This document shows positions 16,787 through 24,989 of a stretch of DNA of 64,000 nt, piece after piece. Within the stretch, counting starts at the first letter, position 1, and the number at the start of each line of letters is the position of its first letter. The DNA is from Corallincola platygyrae (lineage in GTDB: Bacteria; Pseudomonadota; Gammaproteobacteria; Enterobacterales; Neiellaceae): NCBI RefSeq assembly GCF_039544265.1, contig NZ_BAABLI010000015.1, positions 124,001 to 188,000 on the forward strand, given 5' to 3'. Below the pieces are notes generated by a model. It was not told the origin of the DNA. It worked only from the letters and a program-made list of their open reading frames with translations, and ran no database searches. The position numbers and the translations under genes are program-made.

Positions 16787-17815
16787 CTAGTTTGCAGGCT
16801 TGTCGACCTGATCTAGGTCGGCAATTGGCAGACTTTGACCTCGAATCAGTTCAATTAGCTCTGGGATAAGGGCTTTACCTGTTTTGGGTGGGGGTAAACG
16901 GGTTGTGGTTTGAGACGGTTGCCATCCCGCTGGAGAATGCTCAGCCAGCAGGTAGCGAAATGGCAGGTAAGGCTCTACACCTAATCGCATATCAACAAAC
17001 TTCAGTTGTCCCTGGTCGTCTTGCAGTTGATAGTACCCATGAGTAAACCAATCGAGCCTCGCCAGTTTTGGTAGTGCGTGTTTATCAGCAAGATTCTGAT
17101 TGTGAGGATAAGCGTTAAACGTGATCGGTTTTGGATCGAGCCAGCTAAAGTAGCCTATAAGCAGCTGATCTTCGTTTTTACCTATGACACGCCAACTCAT
17201 AATGTTGAAGGGGGTGGGTGCCAGAAAGGGGCTCTCAAAGACATTATGTTGCGCCAGAATGGGAACCGCTTGTGCCCTCACTGATAGCATCAGTATGACG
17301 CTCAGTACCAGATAACCCTGGCTTACACCCAGGCCCCATAGATTTGCGCTGGTTGGGTCAGCCCTTCTTGTTTTAAATGCCCATAAACTTATGCCGATGC
17401 CAACAAGCAACGGCAGGGTGTAGAGTGGATCAATAATAAATATGGTTGACCAGGCAATAGGCGGGGTTTCGAGAGGCCAAAATAGTTGTGTCCCATAACT
17501 TGTGAAACAATCAAGAATGGGGTGAGTCACCAGGCATAGCCATACCATTAAAGTTGCTGACCAATAACGCCAAGAATGCAGCTTGCTTACAATTGCGCCA
17601 ATCAGCGGTGACAATGCAGAGAGAACGAAAATTGAGTGGCTGAAGCCTCGATGTTTGGTGACCTGATCGACCGCGTCCTGATAGTGAATAAATACATCAA
17701 GATCCGGCAAGGTGCCTAAGCCTGCTCCCCATGCGAATGCTCGCCAACCGAGCTGCCTTCCACCAATTGCGCCGCCAACTGCAGCCCCCAGGGCTGCCTG
17801 TGTGATTGAATCCAA
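16787..17815 (-). CDS. YdjM-like inner-membrane metal-dependent hydrolase (DUF457)
   Basis: 342 residues. The N-terminus MDSITQAALGAAVGGAIGG, then GTLPDLDVFIHY, KHRGFSHSIFVL and WLCLVTHPILDCFTSYG are the conserved His/Asp-bearing motifs of the YdjM/DUF457 family (LexA-regulated in E. coli). Four or five membrane segments lie in the first 190 residues. A soluble C-terminal domain of about 140 residues (from ESPFLAPTPFNIMSWRVIG) faces one side. The biochemical role of the family is unsettled; several members are predicted zinc hydrolases acting on membrane lipids. It is a single gene, divergent from luxO. Confidence 0.85.
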   Translation of the reverse strand: MDSITQAALGAAVGGAIGGRQLGWRAFAWGAGLGTLPDLDVFIHYQDAVDQVTKHRGFSHSIFVLSALSPLIGAIVSKLHSWRYWSATLMVWLCLVTHPILDCFTSYGTQLFWPLETPPIAWSTIFIIDPLYTLPLLVGIGISLWAFKTRRADPTSANLWGLGVSQGYLVLSVILMLSVRAQAVPILAQHNVFESPFLAPTPFNIMSWRVIGKNEDQLLIGYFSWLDPKPITFNAYPHNQNLADKHALPKLARLDWFTHGYYQLQDDQGQLKFVDMRLGVEPYLPFRYLLAEHSPAGWQPSQTTTRLPPPKTGKALIPELIELIRGQSLPIADLDQVDKPAN

Positions 17816-17955
17816 TTTTCTACCTTAAAGAACCTTTGTCTGACTTTAAGCTAATACATTTTTAGCTGGGCCTCATAATCGAACCAAACAGCTTGAATTA
17901 ACAGTGTATTACGTCTAGCAGTTAGGGTTAGACCATAGCTTTTTGAGGATGTTTG

Positions 17956-19401
17956 ATGGCCAGCATAATGATCGTTGAAGATAGTGAATCTTTGGCGCTC
18001 GTCTATCAAAGCTATTTAAAGCAGGAAGGTTACCGTGTCAGCCACTTCAGCAATGGCCAATCCGCACTGGCGGCGCTGACTCGTCAGCCTCCTGACTTGA
18101 TGTTGCTGGATTTAAAGCTTCCCGACATGGATGGCCAGCAAATTCTTGAGTTTGTAAAAGAACGGGAGTTGGCAACCGCGGTTGTTGTGATCACTGCCCA
18201 TGGTTCAGTCGAAAATGCGATTGAGGCGATGCGGCTGGGTGCAAAAGATTTCCTGCTGAAGCCCGTGTCTAAAGCCCGTCTTCTGGTGACTGCCGAGAAC
18301 ATGTTACGCCTTTCTGAGCTCGATGCCTTGGTTGAAACGCTGCATCAGACTTTTGTGGTTGAAAGTTTCGAAAAGCTGATTGGCAAATCCCTGCCAATGC
18401 AGCAGGTGTACCGGATCATTGAAAGCGCCGCTACCAGCAAAGCAACGGTTTTTATTACTGGTGAAAGTGGTACAGGCAAGGAGCTTTGTGCCCAGGCGCT
18501 GCATCAAAGGAGTCCACGTAACAAAGCGCCTTTTGTGGCTATCAACTGCGCTGCTATTCCTCGCGAACTGATGGAAAGTGAAATCTTTGGTCATGTTAAA
18601 GGCGCCTTTACCGGCGCAGTTAGCAATAGGGAAGGGGCGGCAGAGCGTGCTGAAGGCGGAACATTGTTCCTGGATGAGCTTTGCGAGATGGATTTGGATT
18701 TGCAGAGCAAGTTGCTGCGTTTCCTGCAAACCGGACAGTTTTCTCGGGTCGGAAGCAGCAAGCTGCAAACCGCGGATGTGCGCATTGTGTGCGCGACCAA
18801 TCGAGATCCGCTGACCGAAGTCAGTGAAGGTCGATTCAGGGAGGATCTCTACTATCGATTGCATGTGATACCTCTGGCCTTGCCGCCATTGCGTGAGCGC
18901 GGAGATGATGTGCTGCTGATTGCTGAAAAGCTGTTGTCGACAATTTCCAGTGAGGAGAACCGGCAATTTAGAGGCTTCAGTAGTGATGTCCAGTTATGGA
19001 TGAAGCAATACCCCTGGCCAGGCAATGTGCGTGAGCTGGAAAATGTGCTGCGCAACGTCACCGTACTTCACGACGGTGAGCAGGTAGAGCGCGCGATGTT
19101 GCCTGATCTGACGCCCCGAGCTGAACTAAACGGAATCCGAAAATCGGTCTCAGATAATGAACGCCTCTCGTCTGTAGCCGAACCGCTCCTGGCAAAAACA
19201 GCAAATGTCTGGCTGCCAGATACCCTGGATTCGGTACAAAGCTTCGAGTACTACGAACGCCACCTTATTGAGCATGTTGTAGACCTGCATCAGGGCAAAG
19301 TCAGTGAGGCTGCCAAAAAGCTGGGACTCAATCCCTCTACCTTGTACCGCAAAATAAAACAGTGGAAAGCCCTGGATGAACAATCGCAGTTACCTGTCTG
19401 A
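17956..19401 (+). CDS. luxO: LuxO-like sigma-54-dependent response regulator
   Basis: 481 residues from the ATG at 17956, preceded by GAGGATG. Domains: receiver (phosphoryl Asp52 in MLLDLKLPDMDG, Lys in FLLKPVS), AAA+ domain with Walker A GESGTGKE, the sigma-54 contact GAFTGA, Walker B GGTLFLDE, and a Fis-type helix-turn-helix at the end (EAAKKLGLNPSTLYRKIKQW). Activates RpoN promoters when phosphorylated. Overlap with the Hpt gene (26 bases) and the order luxO-luxU match Vibrio quorum sensing, where LuxU passes phosphate to LuxO. Here the FIST protein and the hybrid kinase follow, so the input is probably not autoinducer alone. Confidence 0.9.
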   Translation: MASIMIVEDSESLALVYQSYLKQEGYRVSHFSNGQSALAALTRQPPDLMLLDLKLPDMDGQQILEFVKERELATAVVVITAHGSVENAIEAMRLGAKDFLLKPVSKARLLVTAENMLRLSELDALVETLHQTFVVESFEKLIGKSLPMQQVYRIIESAATSKATVFITGESGTGKELCAQALHQRSPRNKAPFVAINCAAIPRELMESEIFGHVKGAFTGAVSNREGAAERAEGGTLFLDELCEMDLDLQSKLLRFLQTGQFSRVGSSKLQTADVRIVCATNRDPLTEVSEGRFREDLYYRLHVIPLALPPLRERGDDVLLIAEKLLSTISSEENRQFRGFSSDVQLWMKQYPWPGNVRELENVLRNVTVLHDGEQVERAMLPDLTPRAELNGIRKSVSDNERLSSVAEPLLAKTANVWLPDTLDSVQSFEYYERHLIEHVVDLHQGKVSEAAKKLGLNPSTLYRKIKQWKALDEQSQLPV

Positions 19402-19720
19402 ACAGGTGTTAATCGACCTTTTGGCAGATACGGGGGCTGAACTTTGGCCCCAACTAAGCCAATGCTTTATCGATGAAACTCAGGCGAGAATCAATGAGGT
19501 TGAGGCGTGGTCTGGCGACCGGCAGCAACTACTGCGAGAAAGTCACACCCTTTGCTCCAGCGCGGCCACGTTTGGCGCGCTGGCTATTAGCGACTTGGCC
19601 GCGGAGATCGAGCAACGGGCAATGACAGAAGAAGTTTACTTGCTCGAGCAAAAAATCAAGAAGTTGGCACCGATCTGGCGTGAAACGCGTCAGGCATTAC
19701 AGGCCTTTGGAAACAAGTGA
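19376..19720 (+). CDS. luxU: LuxU-like histidine phosphotransfer protein
   Basis: 114-residue single Hpt domain. The phosphoacceptor is His57 in LRESHTLCSSAATFGALA, which matches the HxLKSSAxxFG pattern of LuxU and other Hpt modules. It relays phosphate between a hybrid kinase receiver and a response regulator. The start lies inside luxO (26-base overlap), which makes translational coupling very likely. The hybrid kinase two genes downstream has a C-terminal receiver but no Hpt of its own, so this protein is the natural bridge to LuxO. Confidence 0.88.
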   Translation: MNNRSYLSEQVLIDLLADTGAELWPQLSQCFIDETQARINEVEAWSGDRQQLLRESHTLCSSAATFGALAISDLAAEIEQRAMTEEVYLLEQKIKKLAPIWRETRQALQAFGNK

Positions 19721-19728
19721 GGACTCCT

Positions 19729-20928
19729 ATGCGGATAGCGACAGCATTCAGCACCCAAACAGAGACACCAGCCGCGGTTAATGAGTGCATTAGCCAGCTG
19801 GAGTCGATTTTTGATACCGCTGCTGACTTGTTGTTGATTTATCCCACCAGTGCAATGGATGCCGACGAAATATTTCATTGTCTGGAAAGCCACTATCCAG
19901 CAGCGCAACTGATGTTATGTACCTCCTGTCAGGGTGCGATGACCGAACATGGCTATCATGGTGTTTGTGGCCATGGCTTGGTTATTTGGGCATGTCACGA
20001 TCCCGGCGGTAGTTTTGGCTGTGCCGTTGAGCCGTATGCTGATAATGCAGTAGAAGAGGCAGTGCAAAGGGTACTGCATAGCGCAATGGCCGCGGCAGGC
20101 CGTGTTGGAGAGCTACCAGCCTTGGTCTGGCTGCATGGTACGCCAGGACAGGAAGAGCGCATACTTAGCGCAATTGAACAGTTATTTGGGCGTTCTATGC
20201 CTGTGATCGGCGGCAGTGCCGCAGACAACGATGTAGCACAAAAATGGTTAATTGGTGCCAATGGCCATCTTTGTGAGAACGGTGTCGCTGTGACACTGTT
20301 TTACCCTTCGTGTGAGCTGGGATTCAGTTTCCATTCTGGTTACTTGCCTACGACAGTAACAGCCACTGTGACCCAATCCAGTGGACGCCATCTGGAGCAA
20401 TTAGATGATGCGCCAGCTGCTGAACTTTACAATCAGTTGACCCATGGCGTGCTCGGAGACGAATTGGAAAAAAATGGCAGCATTCTGGCGGCCACAACCC
20501 TTTCTCCTTTGGGCAGGTATGTAGGGCAAGTCAATGGTGTGGCTTATTACAAATTGGCTCACCCGGAACATGTCTCCGAAGAAGGGGGCCTGCGTCTGTT
20601 TGCAGAAGTTGAAGAAGGTGAAGAGGTGGTGCTGATGCAGGGCACCATAGAGAGCTTGATCGGGCGCGCGGGAAGGGTGGCTCAGGAAGCAAAAGAGACT
20701 TTGGATGTGTCGCGTCATCGCATTATTGGAGGATTAAATATCTATTGTGCCGGTTGTATGCTGACCGTTCAGCAGCAGATGCCCGAAGTGGTTGATTCAA
20801 TTAATCAGGTGCTGCAGGGCGCACCATTCGCCGGTGCCTTTACCTTTGGCGAGCAGGGCCAGTTTATCGGTGGTGAATTTGCACACGGCAATCTGATGAT
20901 TGCCAGCGTTGTATTCATGGAGGCATAG
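19729..20928 (+). CDS. FIST-domain sensor protein, NosP-like
   Basis: 399 residues from the ATG at 19729 (GTGAGGA upstream; a GTG at 19717 overlaps the luxU stop). Both FIST_N (from ATAFSTQTE to PVIGGSAADN) and FIST_C (from SILAATTLSPLG to AFTFGEQGQFIGGEFAHGNL) are present. FIST proteins paired with hybrid kinases include NosP, a haem-bound nitric-oxide sensor that controls its partner kinase. The next gene is such a kinase, beginning right after the stop. Haem binding is inferred from the family and the pairing; the ligand residue is not something I can identify with certainty. Confidence 0.88.
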   Translation: MRIATAFSTQTETPAAVNECISQLESIFDTAADLLLIYPTSAMDADEIFHCLESHYPAAQLMLCTSCQGAMTEHGYHGVCGHGLVIWACHDPGGSFGCAVEPYADNAVEEAVQRVLHSAMAAAGRVGELPALVWLHGTPGQEERILSAIEQLFGRSMPVIGGSAADNDVAQKWLIGANGHLCENGVAVTLFYPSCELGFSFHSGYLPTTVTATVTQSSGRHLEQLDDAPAAELYNQLTHGVLGDELEKNGSILAATTLSPLGRYVGQVNGVAYYKLAHPEHVSEEGGLRLFAEVEEGEEVVLMQGTIESLIGRAGRVAQEAKETLDVSRHRIIGGLNIYCAGCMLTVQQQMPEVVDSINQVLQGAPFAGAFTFGEQGQFIGGEFAHGNLMIASVVFMEA

Positions 20929-23058
20929 ATGGCGCCCGACGATAAACTGGAGCAGGCAGAGTCTTACCATGAATTGGCGCAACAACTGGTGCGAGCGAGA
21001 AGTCAGGCGCACAAACTCCAGGCGGAAAATGATGCGTTGCTTCGAGGGTTGCAGCAATTGTCTGCGGCAGCGGATCCGTCAAAACTCACGGATGCTTTAG
21101 TCGATATGCTGGCGCCTTTTACGGGGTTGGAGAATGCGCTTATCGTTGAATTTCAAGAGGGCGTTTATACTCCTCTTGTTGCCAGCGATAAGGCATTGAT
21201 GATCGCGCGCTGGCCAGCATCACCTTCATTTGGCCGAGCCTTGTCAGGCGAAACCCTGTTGCTGTTTGATACCGGTTTTTTACCTGAATGGCAGGCGTTG
21301 CCTGATTCTGTTTGCCAGATATCGCGAAGTGCCATTATTACTTCGATTGCGGATAGTCGGCGCCAGGTTCTGCTGATCTGTTTGCATAGCCAAGCACATA
21401 GCTTTGACCACGAAGCCCGTCGTTTAGTGTCGCGTTTTCGCCCTTTTTTGTCACAACTGCTGATTAATCTTGGCTTTCGCCATCATCTTGAAAACCTGGT
21501 TGCTCAACGTACCCAGGCCCACAAAGAGAGTGAACTTAGGTTTAAAGCCTTTGCCAGCAGTGCCAGTGACTGGTTTTGGGAGACCGATAGTCGACTTCGA
21601 CTGACTTACCTGACGCAGCCCGATCGATTAGCAAAACAGGCCGCTGAACTAAACCTATTGGGCAGGCGCTGGTTAAGGCTGCGCAGCTCTAAAGAAAAGA
21701 AGCAGGGGCGCTGGCGTGATTTGTTAAAACAGCTGTCGGCGAGAGCACCGTTCCAAAAACTGCGCTTTGAAATAGAACCTATGCCGGGCAAGCGGCGCTG
21801 GATTGAAGTCAGCGGTGAACCAAGGTTTGAACAGGCGCGGTTTATTGGTTATCGCGGTACCGCCAGGGATATTACTGACATCAAACGCAAACAACTTGCA
21901 TTGGAGCAGGCTTGGCAGGCGGCTCAACAAGCGGCTGAGGCCAAAAGCGCCTTCCTGGCGATGATGCAGCATGAATTGATTACCCCGGTTGGTGGCATTG
22001 TCGGTGGACTGGAGCTGATGGCGGCCGAGCCACTGACCGAAACCCAGAAACAGCAATGGAATATGGCGTCACAGTCTGCTGCATTACTCGATGCCTTATT
22101 GAAAGATCTGTTGGCCTTGAGTCAGGATCAAGGCATTGAAGGAGAGTTGGCTCTTGAAGCTTCTGAGTCACGCCGAGTTAGCGGGAAACTGATTGATCTG
22201 GTTAATCACGCATTAGGGTTGTGGCGAACCAAAGCGGCGGAGAAGGGGTTGACACTGATAAGCGAGATCTCCGGTGCTGTTGAAGATGTTTGGCTGCCGG
22301 AGGTGGAGCGTATCGCCCAGGTACTGTTTCATTTGCTGGGCAATGCCGTGAAGTTTAGTGACTCTGGCACTGTCCGACTCGCGGCGTCATTGATGGCCAA
22401 CAACATAGTTTTTGCGATAGAAGATCAAGGCCCTGGCTTCGAGCCAGAGCAGGTGGCGCAGTTGTTTAATCCGTTTGAGCAAAGGGATAACAGCCGTACC
22501 CGGCTTCATCAGGGCAGTGGACTTGGGCTGGCTTTAAGTAAACGACTGGTAGAGTCCATGGCCGGCACTATAGGTATCGATACACAACCAAATGGAGAGC
22601 GGTGGCAGGGGCGCGTGTGGTTCAGCCTGCCTATGTCTAAATCAGGTAGTGAGCAAAGTGAATACATCCCTGAACTGGAAAGTGCCAATCAGCCACTCCA
22701 GATACTGGTTGCGGAAGATAGTAAGAGTAACCAAATGGTGATTAAGTTGATGCTTCAACAGCTTGGTCATGAGGTCAGCTTGGTGGACAACGGTGAAGAA
22801 GCTGTCAGAGCTGTCAGTAACAGCCAGTTTGATTTGGTGCTGATGGACCTTCGCATGCCAGTGATGGATGGACTGGAAGCCAGTCGCCAGATAAGGCAGC
22901 TGCCCAAGCCGATGTCTGACGTACCCATCTATGCGTTGACCGCAAATACGGGCCTCAATGAAGCTGAACATTTCAAATCTGTCGGTGTCACCAAGGTGCT
23001 TGCCAAGCCATTAAGAGCGGAGCAGCTTCAGGAGAACCTTAAGGGCCTGCTTGGCTGA
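20929..23058 (+). CDS. hybrid sensor histidine kinase (NahK/VpsS-like)
   Basis: 709 residues, starting after GGAGG and directly behind the FIST gene. Domains: N-terminal coiled coil, GAF-like region (about 45-185), PAS (about 200-315), HisKA with His348 in AFLAMMQHELITPV, HATPase (HLLGNAVKFSDSG, DQGPGFEP, GSGLGLALSK), and a C-terminal receiver with Asp640 in LVLMDLRMPVMDG. No membrane segment is visible, so it is cytosolic, as expected for a kinase regulated by a soluble FIST partner. The H-box has Ile-Thr-Pro in place of Arg-Thr-Pro. Phosphate would pass His348 to Asp640, then to the LuxU-like His57 and on to LuxO Asp52. Confidence 0.93.
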   Translation: MAPDDKLEQAESYHELAQQLVRARSQAHKLQAENDALLRGLQQLSAAADPSKLTDALVDMLAPFTGLENALIVEFQEGVYTPLVASDKALMIARWPASPSFGRALSGETLLLFDTGFLPEWQALPDSVCQISRSAIITSIADSRRQVLLICLHSQAHSFDHEARRLVSRFRPFLSQLLINLGFRHHLENLVAQRTQAHKESELRFKAFASSASDWFWETDSRLRLTYLTQPDRLAKQAAELNLLGRRWLRLRSSKEKKQGRWRDLLKQLSARAPFQKLRFEIEPMPGKRRWIEVSGEPRFEQARFIGYRGTARDITDIKRKQLALEQAWQAAQQAAEAKSAFLAMMQHELITPVGGIVGGLELMAAEPLTETQKQQWNMASQSAALLDALLKDLLALSQDQGIEGELALEASESRRVSGKLIDLVNHALGLWRTKAAEKGLTLISEISGAVEDVWLPEVERIAQVLFHLLGNAVKFSDSGTVRLAASLMANNIVFAIEDQGPGFEPEQVAQLFNPFEQRDNSRTRLHQGSGLGLALSKRLVESMAGTIGIDTQPNGERWQGRVWFSLPMSKSGSEQSEYIPELESANQPLQILVAEDSKSNQMVIKLMLQQLGHEVSLVDNGEEAVRAVSNSQFDLVLMDLRMPVMDGLEASRQIRQLPKPMSDVPIYALTANTGLNEAEHFKSVGVTKVLAKPLRAEQLQENLKGLLG

Positions 23059-23447
23059 GCAGATGCCCCCTGACGTGCTTGAGTCGGCTTCAGTCGAGCG
23101 ATTAACCTCTTCAGTAGTGAACTTTTTTCAGCAAGTTGTGCGCCGCAGTAAAATGCTCCGCGATAGTATTCAACCCTGACAATCCTGATCCTGCAACAGG
23201 CATTTGAGCCGTAGCCAAGAACCATCGAATAACACCGTTGCGATGCTGGCGGTGTATCACACTTGAACCCGACGCCCTCTGAGGCCAGGTTTACCAGCAA
23301 TCCATAGCCCCAAGGGGAAAACCAATGCAGCCAACCGCTGGGTTTGAATCTTAACTTAATCCCCGCCTTGCGAACGGCAACGCGGGGAAAGCGCCGGCTG
23401 TTATGACTATCTGGATGGAATTTACTCATAACCTTATGGGACCTCAT
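23028..23447 (-). CDS. small PilZ-like protein
   Basis: 139 residues, basic and Cys-containing. RRFPRVAVRKAGIKL near the N-terminus and LVNLASEGVGFKC fit the c-di-GMP-binding PilZ signature (RxxxR, then D/N-x-S-x-x-G), with one extra residue in the second motif, so c-di-GMP binding is possible but not certain. The start at 23447 overlaps the upstream gene; ATG 23429 is the alternative. The 3' end overlaps the hybrid kinase gene tail to tail by 31 bases. It is last in the operon with the PEP-CTERM VWA protein. Confidence 0.55.
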   Translation of the reverse strand: MRSHKVMSKFHPDSHNSRRFPRVAVRKAGIKLRFKPSGWLHWFSPWGYGLLVNLASEGVGFKCDTPPASQRCYSMVLGYGSNACCRIRIVRVEYYRGAFYCGAQLAEKSSLLKRLIARLKPTQARQGASAQPSRPLRFS

Positions 23448-23841
23448 AAAGCTCGTACTCGATAGTTGTGACTAAACGCAAATCGACATATACCTCCATC
23501 ATGTAAAGACCTGCCGGATCATTGGGTTGGGGTTTCATCCATACAGCACTGCTACCAACCGCATTGACCATACGGCTTGATATCTTGTTGAACTGGCCAT
23601 TTCGTCCCTGCTTGGGGATGTAATGTATGGTACTGAGCGTAAAGGGCTCTCCGCTCGGCTTTTCAACTATCAAGCCGTATAGGGTTTCAGGCGCTATCAC
23701 AAATCGATTGTGTTCAGAGAATGTGGGTTTGCTACCGGGTACGTCTGAACGGACCTCGCCAAAACGTATCTCTGTCTGTTCGCTAGCAAGGGCATAACCA
23801 ATCATTAGAGCGGATAGGACAAGTAGTGCGAGTATTCTCAT
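23434..23841 (-). CDS. secreted protein of unknown function
   Basis: 135 residues with a signal peptide (LALLVLSALMIGYALASE). The mature region is predicted mostly beta (RFVIAPETLYGLIVEK, GLYMMEVYVDLRLVTTIEYELYEV) and has no Cys. It lies between the DUF1194 PEP-CTERM gene (one base gap) and the PilZ-like gene (overlap), so all three are surely one transcript. I recognise no family. Confidence 0.75.
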   Translation of the reverse strand: MRILALLVLSALMIGYALASEQTEIRFGEVRSDVPGSKPTFSEHNRFVIAPETLYGLIVEKPSGEPFTLSTIHYIPKQGRNGQFNKISSRMVNAVGSSAVWMKPQPNDPAGLYMMEVYVDLRLVTTIEYELYEVP

Positions 23842-23842
23842 C

Positions 23843-24661
23843 TTATTTCTCCTTGTTTCGTTTGCAGGCGGCTGCGACCAATATCAGTCCCATCAAACTC
23901 AAATAAAGTGAGCCTGGTGCAGGCACCGAGACACGCGTGGCTTGAGGTGGAATACCATCGCCACTGATCTCGTAACTAAGCTTCTGTTGGATGGCGTCTC
24001 CGAACTGCTCAAACCTGTCTACCTGCATCAGAAAAGCATTTTCGCCACCGACGACTTCGTCCACGTAGAAATCACTGACGGATTGGTAAGGGCTAATCAC
24101 AATGCCGTTGATGGTATCGATTTCAGTGAGCGCATCATCTCTCGCTAATTGCGTGTCTCGACCGCTGTTTTCGATGCCATCGCCGGATACATCAATAATT
24201 TTTCGATTGCCACTAAATCCGTTGTCTGCGAATTGTGCTGTGCCAAAATCGATAGCACTTCCTACCCCCGTCATATGCCAGAAAGGCCGAGCAAGCTCAG
24301 CAAGTGCAGATGAGAAATCCAAAGCAGACTCGACGGAGTCGATCAATGTCCAGTCGGCCATGATGCTTTGCTGGTTTTCACCACTCCACATCACCAGTTG
24401 AACCGCGATTTTTCCCAGTTCGCCCTGCAGGATGCTCTGTTGCACTTCATCATTGCTGAATGCTTGGGCGTAGCCATCGCGCTGCAATAGGTACTCTTGA
24501 TGGCTGACGCTGCCAGAAACGTCCATCAGCAGCTGAAGTTCCACATCGACATCCAGGTCGATAATTTCTATCGCCTGGCTCTGCTCGGCTGACGTTGCCC
24601 AGAGTGAAAAAAGAAGGGTGCCGTTGGCGAGTGGCAAAAGAATTTTGGATCTGTACTTCAT
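23843..24661 (-). CDS. DUF1194 von Willebrand A-like protein with PEP-CTERM tail
   Basis: 272 residues with a signal peptide (LLFSLWATSAEQSQA). The VWA-like DUF1194 domain starts DVDVELQLLMDVSGSVSHQE, with the metal-binding DVSGS; it continues VMWSGENQQSIMADW and GNRKIIDVSGDGIENSG. The C-terminus is VPAPGSLYLSLMGLILVAAA followed by CKRNKEK, a PEP-CTERM sorting signal (short PxP motif, hydrophobic segment, basic end) for exosortase. AAGGAG precedes the ATG. It is first in a three-gene operon and divergent from the TM protein at 24990, with likely sigma-54 control between them. Confidence 0.88.
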   Translation of the reverse strand: MKYRSKILLPLANGTLLFSLWATSAEQSQAIEIIDLDVDVELQLLMDVSGSVSHQEYLLQRDGYAQAFSNDEVQQSILQGELGKIAVQLVMWSGENQQSIMADWTLIDSVESALDFSSALAELARPFWHMTGVGSAIDFGTAQFADNGFSGNRKIIDVSGDGIENSGRDTQLARDDALTEIDTINGIVISPYQSVSDFYVDEVVGGENAFLMQVDRFEQFGDAIQQKLSYEISGDGIPPQATRVSVPAPGSLYLSLMGLILVAAACKRNKEK

Positions 24662-24722
24662 GTCGTTTACTCCTTAACCCGAATGCACAGGCGTAATGCC
24701 CGTTGATGCCACAGGAGAATGA

Positions 24723-24738
24723 GTCAAACCTCATGCCG
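24723..24738 (-). promoter_or_regulatory. candidate sigma-54 promoter (minus strand)
   Basis: Reads CGGCAT-N5-TTGAC on the minus strand: GG and the -12 dinucleotide are exactly 10 bases apart, as sigma-54 requires, but the -12 element is GA rather than GC. It would start about 50 bases before the DUF1194 gene. Confidence 0.35.
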
Positions 24739-24819
24739 ACTTGGTAGATCACGCATAAATACCAATAATTTCAATAAGAAAGGTACGTTTTTTAAGTTGG
24801 AGGTAGAAATTAGGGGATA

Positions 24820-24874
24820 TTGCAAATTGCAATTATTTTGCATTTTGCAACGAAGGTGATGTTGTAAATTGCAA
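24820..24874. promoter_or_regulatory. three palindromic operator copies, TTGCAA-N-TTGCAA
   Basis: Copies at 24820-24832 (TTGCAAATTGCAA), 24838-24850 (TTGCATTTTGCAA) and 24862-24874 (TTGTAAATTGCAA), centres 18 and 24 bp apart. The first is palindromic apart from its central base. Position roughly 100-160 bases upstream of both divergent candidate sigma-54 start sites suits an enhancer-binding protein. Confidence 0.6.
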
Positions 24875-24941
24875 ATAAAATCTCTGCATAGTAGTGCTCT
24901 TTATAAGTTTATCATCTTGAAAAATATGGTTTTTATGGATT

Positions 24942-24957
24942 TGGCACAGTGGTTGAT
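24942..24957 (+). promoter_or_regulatory. candidate sigma-54 promoter (plus strand)
   Basis: TGGCAC-N5-TTGAT: perfect -24 element, correct 10-base spacing, -12 dinucleotide GA rather than GC. A start near 24967 would give a leader of about 23 bases containing AAAGGAG. Confidence 0.42.
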
Positions 24958-24989
24958 TGGGTAAGGGTGGTCGGATAAAGGAGTTTGTT

